Shown piece after piece: positions 31,683 through 41,430 of a stretch of 64,000 nucleotides of DNA (its first letter is position 1; the number at the start of each line of letters is the position of its first letter). A program made the translations under genes and the position numbers. The notes beneath the pieces were generated by a model, which was not told where the DNA came from, searched no databases, and worked only from the letters and a program-made list of their open reading frames with translations. The DNA is from Nephrocerus scutellatus. Taxonomy: Eukaryota; Arthropoda; Insecta; Diptera; Pipunculidae. Where the stretch lies: positions 63,241,425 through 63,305,424 of the forward strand of contig OX352765.1 of assembly GCA_947095585.1 (NCBI GenBank), given 5' to 3'.

Positions 31683-32051
31683 CTTTTTATACTATAATGT
31701 TAGGTAGAATAACCAGAACATTATTTTGTCAGGTGATTGATGTTCTGTTACTTCTATTTTTTCTTTAGAATGAAATAAAGTGTTTTCTTTAATTCATTCT
31801 ACAGATAGAATAGAAGGAACCGAATATCAATCACGTGACCAACGAATATTCTGTTTATTCTACTTGTCGATGTAGTATAAAAAGGATACGTTCTGAAAAT
31901 TAGGAAGAAATAATAGAATAGCCAAAAAGGAATACATAGTATACAAAGAATTAATAAAATAAAGTTTTTTTTTTAAATTCGGAATATTCGGAATGTTTAG
32001 AATAAAATAAAGAAAACACTCAAGAAAACACTCATTATGTTGAATAGACCC
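31683..32051. repeat. Rest of the split fold-back element
   Basis: 31683-31775 (CTTTTTATACTATAATG..GGTAGAATAACCAGAACATT..GTGATTGAT) continues the left arm interrupted by the array. 31795-32051 is the right arm, its reverse complement (ATCAATCACGTGACC..AATATTCTGTTTATTCTACTTGTCG..TAGTATAAAAAGG). The centre lies near 31785. No coding; the short open frames are AT-rich noise. Confidence 0.8.
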
Positions 32052-32080
32052 CATGAGACAAATAAGTCTCTTTACCTGTG

Positions 32081-32310
32081 TTTTATTTGGAATCCGAATC
32101 CGAATTCGAACGTCAAAACCATCCAAACAGCAGGTTTTCAAAAACCAACGAAGTAATTCGACAGTGCAATTGTTGTTGTATTTCCCAATTCGAATTCATT
32201 TTATTATATATTACAACCCAATTGCACTGTCGAATTCCTTCTTTGGAATTTGAAAACCTGATGTTTGGCTGGTTTTGACATTCGAATTCGGATTCGGATT
32301 CCAATAAAAT
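32081..32310. repeat. Palindrome, ~92-bp arms, 46-bp loop
   Basis: Left arm 32081-32172 and right arm 32219-32310 are reverse complements at about 90% by eye: GGAATCCGAATCCGAATTCG at 32089 pairs with CGAATTCGGATTCGGATTCC at 32283-32302, and TTCGACAGTGCAATTG at 32157 pairs with CAATTGCACTGTCGAA at 32219. The outer arms contain an ATTCGG/CCGAAT simple repeat. This looks like a MITE or fold-back unit; transcribed, it would form a long hairpin. Confidence 0.85.
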
Positions 32311-32314
32311 ACAA

Positions 32315-32600
32315 CTTATGTCGAGTTTTTTTTTTAAAAAAATCTGCCGTAGAGTGCCTTTTTGGCTTTCAAGTTGTTCGTTTATTCCAAAAAAACAATC
32401 TACTATAGATTGGATTTCCCCTCAAACAGATCTTGATATTTTGGGAGATTTACCCCTCTTTTCATTAACTGCAACAACAACACAAGCAACTAAACAATGT
32501 AAACAAAAGATTCTCGGCTTTCGTGTTCGTTTTTTCGAGAAAAAATCTACGCTCGACCGCAGATTGCCAAAACAAAAAAAACTCGACATTAAAATACAGC
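32315..32600. repeat. MITE-like unit with terminal inverted repeats (candidate)
   Basis: 32320-32360 (ATGTCGAGTTTTTTTTTT..AATCTGCCGTAGAGTG) pairs with 32545-32594 (CGCTCGACCGCAGATTG..AAAAAAAACTCGACAT). The ends are ~40-bp imperfect inverted repeats around a 190-bp AT-rich centre. The A/T tracts make chance pairing easier, so confidence is moderate. Confidence 0.5.
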
Positions 32601-32666
32601 TTTTATTACACAGAATGTTATTTTTCCGAATCGAAATTCACATAACAATATTTCAGGTTTGATATC

Positions 32667-32699
32667 TATAAAAATGTCAAGTTTCAATTTTTCTCAGTG
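32667..32699 (+). promoter_or_regulatory. Core promoter candidate of Spase22-23 (TATA + initiator)
   Basis: TATAAAAA at 32667-32674 and TCAGTG at 32694-32699 are spaced so that the initiator A (32696) lies 29 bp from the TATA start, the usual fly spacing. The 5' UTR would then be 167 bp. Housekeeping genes are often TATA-less, so this could be chance. Confidence 0.45.
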
Positions 32700-32862
32700 C
32701 ATTCGCACTAATACCGTCTGCTAACTACTTTTAGTTTAGTGGTTTAGGTCTTCTTCTTTAGTTTTCTCGTGGCACTGATACTGAACATGAACAGTTGAAC
32801 ACGTTGTAGAAGTCTGTATTTGCTCTAATAATCTAATTTAAAATATCAAATATTGAAGAATA

Positions 32863-33522
32863 ATGCATACAGTTTTAACTCGTGGAAATGCCACTGTGGC
32901 ATATTCCCTGAGTGTTTTGGCGTGCTTAACATTTTGTTGTTTCATTTCGACAGTTTTCCTTGACTACCGAACTGATGCCACAATAAACACAGTTAAAATA
33001 CTTGTGTAAGCTATGCCATCTTTTATATAAACTTTTTTAAAATTATGTTTACATTCGCGTTTTCAGAAGAAATGTTCCGGACTACGGATCGTCGCGAGAG
33101 AAGCATGACTTAGGTTTCCTGACATTTGATTTACAAGCCAATCTTACTAGTCTTTTCAATTGGAATGTCAAGCAGCTATTTCTTTATTTAACTGCGGAGT
33201 ATAATACAAAGGAAAATGAATTAAATCAAGTTGTTCTATGGGATGAAATTATTTTACGCGACAAAAATACAGTATTAGACTTTAAAAGCATGAACACAAA
33301 GTATTACTTTAGAGATGATGGAAATGGGTTAAAGTAAGTTAATATAAAGTTATTAATTTAACGTTTTAACAAAAAAAATTGTTTTTTTATAGGAACAATA
33401 AAAACGTTACTCTTTACCTATCTTGGAACATCATTCCTAACGCTGGTTTACTACCAATAATTTTTGCCCATGGATCACATTCTTTTAAATTTCCTGCTGA
33501 ATATTCAGTCTCTCCAGTATAG
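32863..33522 (+). CDS. Spase22-23: Signal peptidase complex subunit 3 (Spase22-23 / SPCS3), 3 exons
   Basis: The only recognisable host gene. Coding exons 32863-33005, 33067-33333 and 33393-33522 join to 179 residues plus stop, the family length. Introns of 61 and 59 bp have GTAAGC..TTTCAG and GTAAGT..TATAG ends and both interrupt codons after the second base. The protein starts MHTVLTRGNATVAYSLSVLA, has one N-terminal membrane segment (~12-33), then a lumenal domain with VPDYGSSREKHDLGFLTFDL, NWNVKQLFLYLTAEY, VVLWDEIILRD and YLSWNIIPNAGLLP. It is an accessory, non-catalytic subunit of the ER signal peptidase complex, needed for signal-peptide cleavage. The reading is intact and the exon structure clean, so it is probably functional. 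Repeats crowd both sides; the nearest upstream palindrome ends ~550 bp before the ATG. Confidence 0.96.
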
Positions 33523-33954
33523 TAAATATATATAAAATCAATTTTACGGTTATTTTTATATTCTAAAAAAATGCAATTAAAATATGTACTGAAAGAAGTA
33601 ATCATCTTTTCTTTTCTTTAAGTTTATGTTTGGATGAGCCCAATTAAGAGCCAACCAACTAAACTTGGTCAGCCGGGTTAGTGCTTCAAGATATAAACGT
33701 TTTTACTAATTGTCTGTTCGGTACAAATTTCGTAACTGATTTTAAGGTAACAAATTTATGAGCTAGACTTAAAACTAAACATAGCTCAGAAATGGATACA
33801 ATGCAATATTAATTCGCTTTCTTGACTGTCTGTTCGTGTGTATGTGCTGTAGGGAAGCCTATTATTAAGTTCATGTTATTCGTCTGACCATATGGTTCTG
33901 TTAGCTTTGAAAGGCTGCTTCTTTTGAAGCGTAAGATTCAATCTGGGTACGAAT
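33523..33954. other. 3' flank of Spase22-23
   Basis: No further gene. The 3' UTR is probably short; the nearest polyadenylation-type hexamer is ATTAAA near 33576. The rest is AT-rich unique-looking sequence. The minus-strand open frame at 33414-33605 is a shadow of exon 3. Confidence 0.5.
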
Positions 33955-34190
33955 TTTGGTCGCAAATGTGCAAAACTCACCTGAACGTGAGATGTCAGTT
34001 CGTAAACGTACGAGGTGTATACTGTATAGCATACAATTTAATGTGGTGTGAGGTTTTTTCTTTGGGGTAGTGTAATTTTAATAACAGATTCTAGTAAAAG
34101 CCAAGTATAAATTCTGAATCGGCTCGATTTCGTCTCGTGTAGACAACTCACGTACTCAAAACAAGGTGAGATGTGGGAAAGTCTCACCAA
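33955..34190. repeat. Dispersed repeat, copy 1 (second copy at 62980-63200)
   Basis: Shares with 62980-63200 the series GTCGCAAATG, GGTGAGATGTCA (here CGTGAGATGTCAG), GTACGAGGTGTATA, AGCATACAATTT, TTTTTTCTTT, GGGTAGTGTAA, AATCGG, and AAGTCT near the end. No coding. The element type is unknown. Confidence 0.7.
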
Positions 34191-34530
34191 AGTGTTGCTA
34201 CTCGTTGTTTCCACCTCAAATAAAAGTAATGCTAATATAAAATAATTTGCTTGTTTGCATGTACACGTATATGAGCTTCAAATAATGCTACAATAAATGT
34301 GAGCTGAATTGAAGGGAAAAAGTTGAATTATTTTAAGCGATTTTCAAGGTCAGCCCAAATCAAAATACCGAAATTTGAAATTGAAGAGAAGGGTCGCACT
34401 GCAAACACCGACCCGCAGGCAGAGAAAATTTAGAACATATGTATTAGTGGGCGTTATAATTGTTAGCTGTGATCACCGAAATTATGACAACTACAACTAA
34501 TGCACTACCAAACTCAATATTTAGGACATA
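34191..34530. other. Unassigned AT-rich spacer
   Basis: No gene, tandem repeat or inverted repeat seen. Ends in ATATATATAAAA just before the LINE tail, which could be a target or the tail itself. Confidence 0.4.
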
Positions 34531-35336
34531 TATATAAAAGGGTTTGCACCCTTATAATGCTTGGCACAGCGTGGTCGTTAGAAAATTAGGGAGGGGAAAA
34601 AATGAGATGTCTATGCACGCTTGTCTTAATCGACTGCAGATCATAAAAATGCGGAAACACAGAATCAGGCAAATCATTCCCTATAACTATCGTGCGGCTA
34701 AAGAAGGAATCTGAATTGGTTAGTACGTCCGAAGATAGGCTTAATGGTAGACCCGTGAGCTCGAGTTGAGGCACGGGTATTACGGATGGGTTGGAGAATT
34801 GGCAGGATCCATCTGGATATTTCTTTTGAGCACCGGTTGTGGAAAAAGCGATAAAACAGTGATAGGCAGGAAACATTCCTACGAGGTTCAAGCGAGGTTC
34901 AAGCTCAAGTTTTAAAGCGCGGTTCTGAACTCTGTCTAGTAGATGCAATGTGGTCTTGCGGGCACCTGCCGAGACAATAAAATATTCGAGTTTAGGACGT
35001 ATATACGCCTTATAAATAGTAGCCAGATCTGAAGGAGTGAAGTACATCTTGCACCGTTTTAGGAAACCTAAACATCTCGCTGCATTTTTGGCGATGGCAA
35101 ATATGTGGTCGTTCCAACGAAGCTTGTTGTTGACGCACATACCGAGAATTGAGAGCTTTTCAGTTTCTTTGATGCAAGAACCATTCATGGATAAAGGTTG
35201 TGGGTTTAAACTACGCTTAGACGACAGAGGACAGCATTGGGTTTTAGAAGCGTTAAATTAAACTCCATTATGTAGTCCCCACCTTGTTATGCTGTCAAGG
35301 TCAGAATTTAACGTGTTAACATACGTTGTTGTTCAA
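34531..35336 (-). mobile_element. CR1/jockey-group LINE fragment (family A), copy 2
   Basis: Minus-strand 3' end of the family seen at 725-1690, with the same 3' UTR start (AAAGGGTTTGCACCCTTATAATG) and C-terminal RT coding (34586-35188). The frame carries KLSILGMCVNNKLRWNDHI, LATIYKAYIRPKLEY and LLDRVQNRALKL, then a truncated tail ending FYDLQSIKTSVHRHLIFSPP. It is less broken than copy 1 in the thumb, but is cut before the RT palm at about 35336. Confidence 0.85.
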
Positions 35337-35900
35337 ATTGTTTACAAAATTTACCCGATTTTATTCAAACTCCACTTTGTGTACTCCCGATTAGAGAATT
35401 TACACGAAAAATTTTAATTTTTATGGGTTGTTTTTTTGTGCTTTAGTAAAAAAAAGGACGATGACAACGTTTTGGGTTTTACCAAAAAAAAAAAATAAGT
35501 ACGTTTTGGGTCTTAGTATGTAAAAATAGTTAGGTAAATAATTGGTGTGCTGCAGTAAAAATGGCTTAATGACAACGTTTAACATTTTGGACATCAACAT
35601 ACATCTTCATTCTAAATAATTTCTGATCAAACACTTAACTAAATACCCTTTCCTTCAAACTTTAAATTGTGTCTAACAGTATCCCAGATATAAAATACGA
35701 AATAGAAATAGCCGGCTTATCTCGGTCGCTTCACTACCAGCACACATAAGCATCGCCGCCAGCTTCTGTTTACCAAAGCGTGGTTGGAGTATACTTTAGC
35801 TTATAACAATCCCCCCCCCATTCAATAATATCCACTAAAATTTTTATAAAAATTGGTTTTTTAAATGTGGCAGATTTTAACATTTTACATTCACATTGCA
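35337..35900. other. Unassigned, with a scrap of Helitron-like repeat
   Basis: 35337-35400 (TTTACAAAATTTACCCGATTTTATTCAAA) resembles the repeat at 63660-63790. The rest has A/T tracts, including the related stretches at 35450-35580 (GATGACAACGTTTTGGG, AAGTACGTTTTGGGTC, AATGACAACGTTTAAC) that look like a decayed ~60-bp repeat. No gene. Confidence 0.45.
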
Positions 35901-36350
35901 TGGAATACTCGGATGCAAAATCATTCGAATGATATGTAACGGTTTATGATCATCGAGTACTTGGTGGTTGCAAAATCTTCCGAATGATTTCATAATCGAG
36001 TAGTCTGTAGCAAAATGCTACCGAGTCAAAACCTTCTCTATAGATAGCCCAACTCAATACATACTAATGCTGTAAACTAATCCAAAACGCGTATGTGTTT
36101 TGGATTGTGAATACAGTGTACAAAAAATAAGTAGTCGCAAAGAGCGAGAAACGTAAGATGTGGTAGTGGGAAACAGAAAAATTTTATATGGATTTTGCTC
36201 TTTATTTGATTACTAATACAAATACGTTTTGGATACAACTAAGCATGTATCTGTGTACGATCGGAACAGTCGGGCTTTCTATAGAGAAGGTTTTGTACCG
36301 AGTACTCGATGCTCATAATCGATTATGAAATCATTCGAATGATTATTTAT
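35900..36350. repeat. MITE-like unit with ~80-bp inverted ends
   Basis: 35975-36052 (GAATGATTTCATAATCGAGT..CTACCGAGTCAAAACCTTCTCTATAGATAGCCC) is the reverse complement of 36265-36345 (GGGCTTTCTATAGAGAAGGTTTTGTACCGAG..TAATCGATTATGAAATCATTC). The left end is preceded by a partial duplicate of its tip (35915-35965). The centre (36060-36260) contains an OCCASIONAL TTTTGGAT/ATCCAAAA pairing. No transposase. Confidence 0.75.
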
Positions 36351-36439
36351 CTTTTCTTTTCGCTCAGTTGCCGCACCACGTATGTACGTGTTTATGTGTA
36401 TTGCTCCACCATGTGCCATGTCATAATGTGCGAGTAAAC

Positions 36440-37125
36440 AGCGAATACTTTCGTACTCGTCAAGTGGCTAGAGTTTTTAATGATCTCAACATTCATAAAT
36501 CTGCTGAGTCTGATGGCATTCCCGCTATAGTTTTAAAGAGGTGTTCTTCAACGTTGGCATTACCACTGCGCAGACTTTTCCATTTCTCTTATTCTTCTGG
36601 AGTCGTCCCAAGGAATTGGAAAACAGCCTTTATCCCACGGCGAAACGTCATCTCCTTACTCGTACCGTATCATTGCACTAACATATATACTTTCCAAGGT
36701 CATGGAAACCCTAATCAATGTAAGCTTATGCAATACCTTGAATCACGTGAAATCCTTAGTGAACAGCAGTACGGTTTTCGTAGTCAACGTTCTACAGGTG
36801 ACCTGATGGCTTATCTGACCGAAAAGTTGTACCAGTCTATTCACAAATTTGGTGAAATAAAGTTGTTGCACTCGATATTTCTAAGGCTTTTGACAAAGTC
36901 TGGCATCTATCACTTTTGTCGAAAATGAATGTCAATGGAATTAATAATGCCATGCTCGATTGGACTAGTAACTACCTTTCTGACCGTTCAATTCAGGTCG
37001 TATTGGACGGATTTAAATCCAATGTTCACCGCATAAACGCCGGTGTTCCCTAAGCATTATCCGCCACTTCTAATCCAATCCATTATTTCGCTGACGACAG
37101 CACTCTTAGCTTTTTATATCACGGA
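36440..37125 (+). pseudogene. CR1/jockey-group LINE RT, 5' half (family A, opposite orientation)
   Basis: Plus-strand RT coding that covers the part missing from copies 1 and 2. The frame 36368-36928 has IHKSAESDGIPAIVLKRCSS, FSYSSGVVPRNWKTAF, LSEQQYGFRSQRSTGDLMAY and then, after a frameshift, text leading to WTSNYLSDRSIQVVLDGFKS (about 36960-37020). The VPQG and FADD motifs follow damaged, the latter as HYFADDSTLSF near 37085-37115. It is cut at 37125 by the next LINE. The ORF start before 36440 is not element sequence. Confidence 0.85.
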
Positions 37126-38750
37126 TCAGGAAAAATTCCTTCCACCTTCTCGATGAACTTCGTATGAAGCGTAGTAGACCACCAATGTCAATGCTGATGA
37201 GATCATTATTTTCGTTGTATAAGAAAACTCCCATATGGAGTTTACGTTTTTTGGAGAGGTCTGGACTGGTCTCTGTGCCCCGGCACCTAACACAGGTGGA
37301 TATTGAACTGCTCTGCCATCTCCACGAGATATGATCGGCAGTTAAGGGCTAGAATTGAATTTGTAGAGACTGATTTCAGTGATTTCAGTGCAGCTTGGCT
37401 ATCCGATAATATACGGATATCCGTCCGACGTTACTCTTCAGCCAAGACAAGGCTTCACTGATCGCCATAATTTCAGTCTGGAAAACACTACAGTGATTTG
37501 GAAGACGGAAAAAGAGGCTAAGATTTAGCTTTTTTGAGATAACACCTCCGCTGACGTCGTCATCAGATTTTGACCCGTCTATGTAAAAATGTAAGTAAGC
37601 GTCTTCGTCCCAGAATGATCTGGAGAGGAAGGTGACCTGGAAGTTTTCGTTGAAATGGAGCTGTGGAGTGGTGCAGTCAATGTTCTCTGGGATTCAGGAA
37701 GAACAGTGACCGATATCATTTTTAGTCCATTGGGAGATAGCATTATGTCGAATAGGCCCAACTAGCAGTTACTTGCCTGCTTTGAATGTCGAGTGGTGTA
37801 TAGTCGAACAGAATGTCCAATGCGGCGGAGGGGGTTGTACGAAGTGCTCCGTTCATACATAGACTAGCTGATCTTTGGACTTTGTTTAATTTGTCAAGGT
37901 TTATTTTCTTATTTAAGGCAGTCCACCCTACAGTCACACCGTAGGTCTTACTACCGCTGTATACATCCAATGGGTTATATGGGGTTGAAGACCAAGAAGA
38001 GCGCCTGGCTTTCCTTAATTCCCTTTTATAGAGTTTGAGAGATGCTTTGAAAGCATTCCAGTCCGCTACCAATCTAGTAGCCTTTGCTACGTGGAATAGA
38101 TTCCTGCAGTTACTAATGAAAAGCCCTAACTCCAAAGTCGACCAATGTGGTCTCTTCTTGTCTCTTGGACATATGAGAGGGCAGGAGGCAGAAAGCGCTT
38201 TATTAAAAGTACAGGTGAGTAACTTGACTTTGTTGTCAAGATCATTAGTGCTAAGGGGGTGATTGTAAGATCAGAGTACCATTAAATAGTGTTTTAACGT
38301 TACTCGGTATTTGAGCCAGTCAGTCTTCCTATGATTTATATAAGGTGATTGGCTATGGGGTTTGCCATATAAACTGAATTGTATGAACCGGTGATCGGAG
38401 AAAGAATGTTCAGCCGATAGCTTCCAGTCTAGAATTATTTGGTTGGGAGAGTCGGTGACAAGAGTAATATCTAAGACTTCTTGTTGACTCCTGGTTACGA
38501 AGGTTCTTCCATTACCAGCATTGACTACAGTTAGGTTAGTACTTGAAATATAATCGAAAAGTAACTCACCCCTATCGTTGATGTCGGAGCTGACCCATAC
38601 TGAGTGATGGGCAGGCTATCACCAGGGAGAGATCCCACGTGGTCGTGGGCAAGATAAGTCGATGTGAGCCAATAGTCTCCTTGGTGAGTGTCCAATTGTG
38701 CGGCAGTGACATCTCGTTCGCTGAAGTTATGGAGTAAAAATACATTTAGA
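37126..38750 (-). mobile_element. R1/LOA-like LINE, 3' part of ORF2
   Basis: Same family as 3583-6759, minus strand. From 38750 downward: endonuclease C-terminal half (about 38750-38280) with NFSERDVTAAQLDTHQG, HHSVWVSSDINDRGELLFDY and PNQIILDWKLSAEHSFSDHRF; the post-endonuclease linker; then a deletion of nearly the whole RT; the RT end (TALNKKINLDKLNKVQRSAS, ALRTTPSAALDILFDY) and RNase H (about 37590-37290). Its N-terminal half probably lies at 41430-42190, separated by an RTE insertion. Confidence 0.8.
37290..38735 (-). pseudogene. LINE ORF2: endonuclease end, linker, RNase H
   Basis: The frame 37743-38135 joins the linker (AFKASLKLYKRELRKARRSS) directly to the post-RT block (VGWTALNKKINLDKL), so about 450 RT residues are missing between them. 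RNase H downstream has YIDGSKSDDDVSGGVISKK and WLKSN, with stops. The endonuclease half has its His at the end (FSDHRF) but lacks part of the DANAHH loop, which is preserved in the fragment at 42571-43060. Confidence 0.8.
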
Positions 38751-38754
38751 TTAC

Positions 38755-41430
38755 TTACTGATTTACTTATGTCATTTATCCCTTGTGGGTCCCAGGGACT
38801 CTACTACGCCTACGCGCCATTGCATGCGGTTGCTGGCAATGAGCTTCAGCTCTCTCCAACTCTTCCCCAATTGCCGTGACTCCTCCTCAACTGTTCTGCG
38901 CCATGTATTTCTCGGACGACCCGTTATTCTACCATCCTCAGATAAAGGATTTCATTGCATTGCGTAGTTTGCTATGGATTTTCGGAGTGTATGACTAATC
39001 CACTGCCACTTCCGTCGTTGGATGGTTGTGCCTATTGGTTCCTGACCCGTTCTCTGGTAAAGATGTTCGTTAGAAATACGGTTAGGCCAGAAAACCCTTG
39101 AGATGTTCCGTAGGCACATATTTAGGAACGTTTGTAATCTTTTTGTGATACTAGCGGTCACCTTCCAAGTGCTGCACCCATACAACAGCACAGATTCAAC
39201 AGTTGAGCGGAACAGTCGCAGCTTGGTTTTTAAGCTGATCGCATTGCTTCGCCAAATCATGGAAATCATTCCAAACACCGATTTTGCTTTGCCGATTCGG
39301 TTGACAATGTCCTGTTCGGTTCCACCTTCGGTCAAAACAATACTCCCAAGATATTGGAAACTCTCCACTCTCTCTACCAGCTGTCCAGCAATGTTAACTT
39401 GAGTTACTGAGTTAGTGCCGAGGTTGATGATTTTGGTTTTGGCAGTATTAATCTTCAAACCCGCAACATTTGCCTCCCTTTCCACATTTCTTGTCATTTG
39501 GTGCAGCTCTATAATCCTGTGTGAGAGTAAACAAACGTCGTCAGCATAGTCCAGATGTTTGAGTTGAGATGTAAGAATCCAACGAATTCCTCCGTTTCCA
39601 GTAGATAAAGCTGCGCGAAGTACATCGCTAATCACCAACAAAAAAAGTATCGACGATAGAATGCAACCTTGTCGTACCCCACTTAGGATCTCGAATTCCT
39701 CTGACAGCTTTCCTCTATGCAGCACATGACATTTAGAACCATCATAGGTTGCTTTAATAACAGCTATTAGTTTATCGCGTATACCTCTCCTACGCAAGGC
39801 GGGCCAGATAAACTGTCTGTTGACACTGTCAAACCCCTTCTCAAAATCGATGAACAGCAGGTGCAGTGGTGACCTGTGGTCTACACAGGAGGATCCAGTT
39901 CGGAAACGTGCTTGTTCGGCATCGAGGGTATCTTCCAGATGTTCCTTAATTCGCTCAAGTACTACTTTGGCTATTACCTTTGCAACTGCAGGAAGAACGC
40001 AAATGCCTCTCCAGTTTTCACACTCCATAAGACTACCTTTTTTAGGTAGCTTGACAATCATTCCCTTCTTCCCCTCGTCGGGGAAACTTTCTGCCTTCCA
40101 AGCTCTCTCTACAAGAGGATATAAAAGCTCTGCTGATGTCGCTGGAGCGGCACGCAGAAGCTCTGCGGGTATACCATCTAGTCCTACCGACTTGTTGTTA
40201 TTTAGTGCGTTGATCAGGGTAGCGATCTCATCTTTACTGGGAGTTGAGGTGCGAATTCGGGATATTGTTACTTCCGGCAGCTCCGTTTGATTTGGGTGCA
40301 TATCGTAAGCGAATACACGGTTAAGGACCGTAGAGAAATGCTCCTTCCATCGCTTAAACTGATCCTCATCTGAAACGAGTACGGCACCATCTAGGCCTTT
40401 CACCGGATGTTGGCAACAGCGGTGACCACCTGTCAGCTCTTTGGTGATTCTGTAAACGGTTCTGCTATCCCACCTGCTCGCTGCTTCCTCTGCTTCTGAG
40501 GCCAGGTTGTCAATATAATTACGTTTGTCACGTCTTACACTACGCTGCAATTCTCTCATTTTGGTTCGATACAGGGACTCTATCTCGATCCTCACTGCTG
40601 CTGCGGTATCTACAATACGACCTTTAAGTAGCTTACGTTCTTTAAACCGCCTCCAGGTATCTTCGGTAAGCCACGTGCTGTGCGCTCCAGATGTGAAAAC
40701 ATTTTTCACAGCCTTCCAATGTTCTTGGATGGTTGTCTGCAGTGAGTTGCTGATTGCTTCCACTCCTTGCGATAAATTATCCCTTAATTGTTGGCGTACT
40801 GAGGGGATCTTTAGCCGACCGATGTTATACCTAGACATTCGGATGATATTGCGGATTCTTTGATTTGATGCAGTACGTAACTGGAGAGTAGCTACCATAA
40901 GGTGATGATCCCGTACCATACCCATGTCGGCTCCTCGTCTGTTTCAGCCGTCTAAAAGACAGCTCCTAAATCGTCGACTAATCGCAACATGGTCGATTTG
41001 GTTGGATGATGATTGCCTGCCAGTTGTCACCCAGCTGACCTAGGGGCAGGTCTTATTCTCAAACATGGTGCCTCCTATGGCAAGGTGGGTGGTGTTGCAG
41101 AAATCAACTAATCTTTCACCATTGTCATTTCGTTCGCCGAGGCCGTGCTTCCCAATCACATGTTTGAGTCCTTCATTGTCGTTGCCTACCTTGGCATTCA
41201 AGTCCCCCATTACGATGACGATATCTCCGTTCGACGTTGCGTTGAATACAGCTCTTAGTTGATTGTAGAAGTTGTCCTTTTCATCATCAGTCGAAGGATT
41301 CGGTGGGGCGTAACACTGTATGATCGTGACGCGCCGTACTAGATAAGATCCTATCACCATGTGGGTGTCAAGAAACTAGGCCTCTGCGTGCTGTTGACGT
41401 TAGCAGCAGACCCACTCCAGATTCACGGGG
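38755..41430 (-). mobile_element. RTE-type LINE inserted in the R1/LOA-like LINE
   Basis: A minus-strand LINE with one long endonuclease-RT frame and almost no 3' UTR: after the natural stop (38772-38774) only ~20 bp of AAGTAA-like repeat (CATAAGTAAATCAGTAAGTAA on the minus strand) remain, as is typical of RTE elements. It lies between the endonuclease N-terminal part (41431-41653) and C-terminal part (37126-38750) of one R1/LOA-like LINE. 5'-truncated within the endonuclease. Confidence 0.8.
38772..41420 (-). pseudogene. RTE endonuclease-reverse transcriptase, nearly complete with three stops
   Basis: Endonuclease from ~41420: CYAPPNPSTDDEKDNFYNQL, VIVMGDLNAKVGNDNEG with the catalytic D-N pair, and GKHGLGERNDNGERLVDFC; then TAG (41040-41042), IDHVAISRRF, TGA (about 40951) and RDHHLMVA with the catalytic His. 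The RT frame (38952-40925, 657 residues) has NNNKSVGLDGIPAELLR, CENWRGICVLPAVAKV, LLFIDFEKGFDSVNR, LSGVRQGCILSSILFL, LKHLDYADDVCLLS with the active site, and YLGSIVLTEGGTEQDI. A TGA at 38952-38954, a likely Trp codon change, cuts off the last 60 residues. A small in-frame deletion removes ~15 residues before LHLLFIDFEKGF. All in one frame. Confidence 0.9.

Noticed and set aside
33414..33605. 63-residue minus-strand frame
   Set aside because: Antisense to Spase22-23 exon 3.
39820..40290. 156-residue plus-strand frame (and 40525-40863)
   Set aside because: Antisense to the RTE reverse transcriptase.
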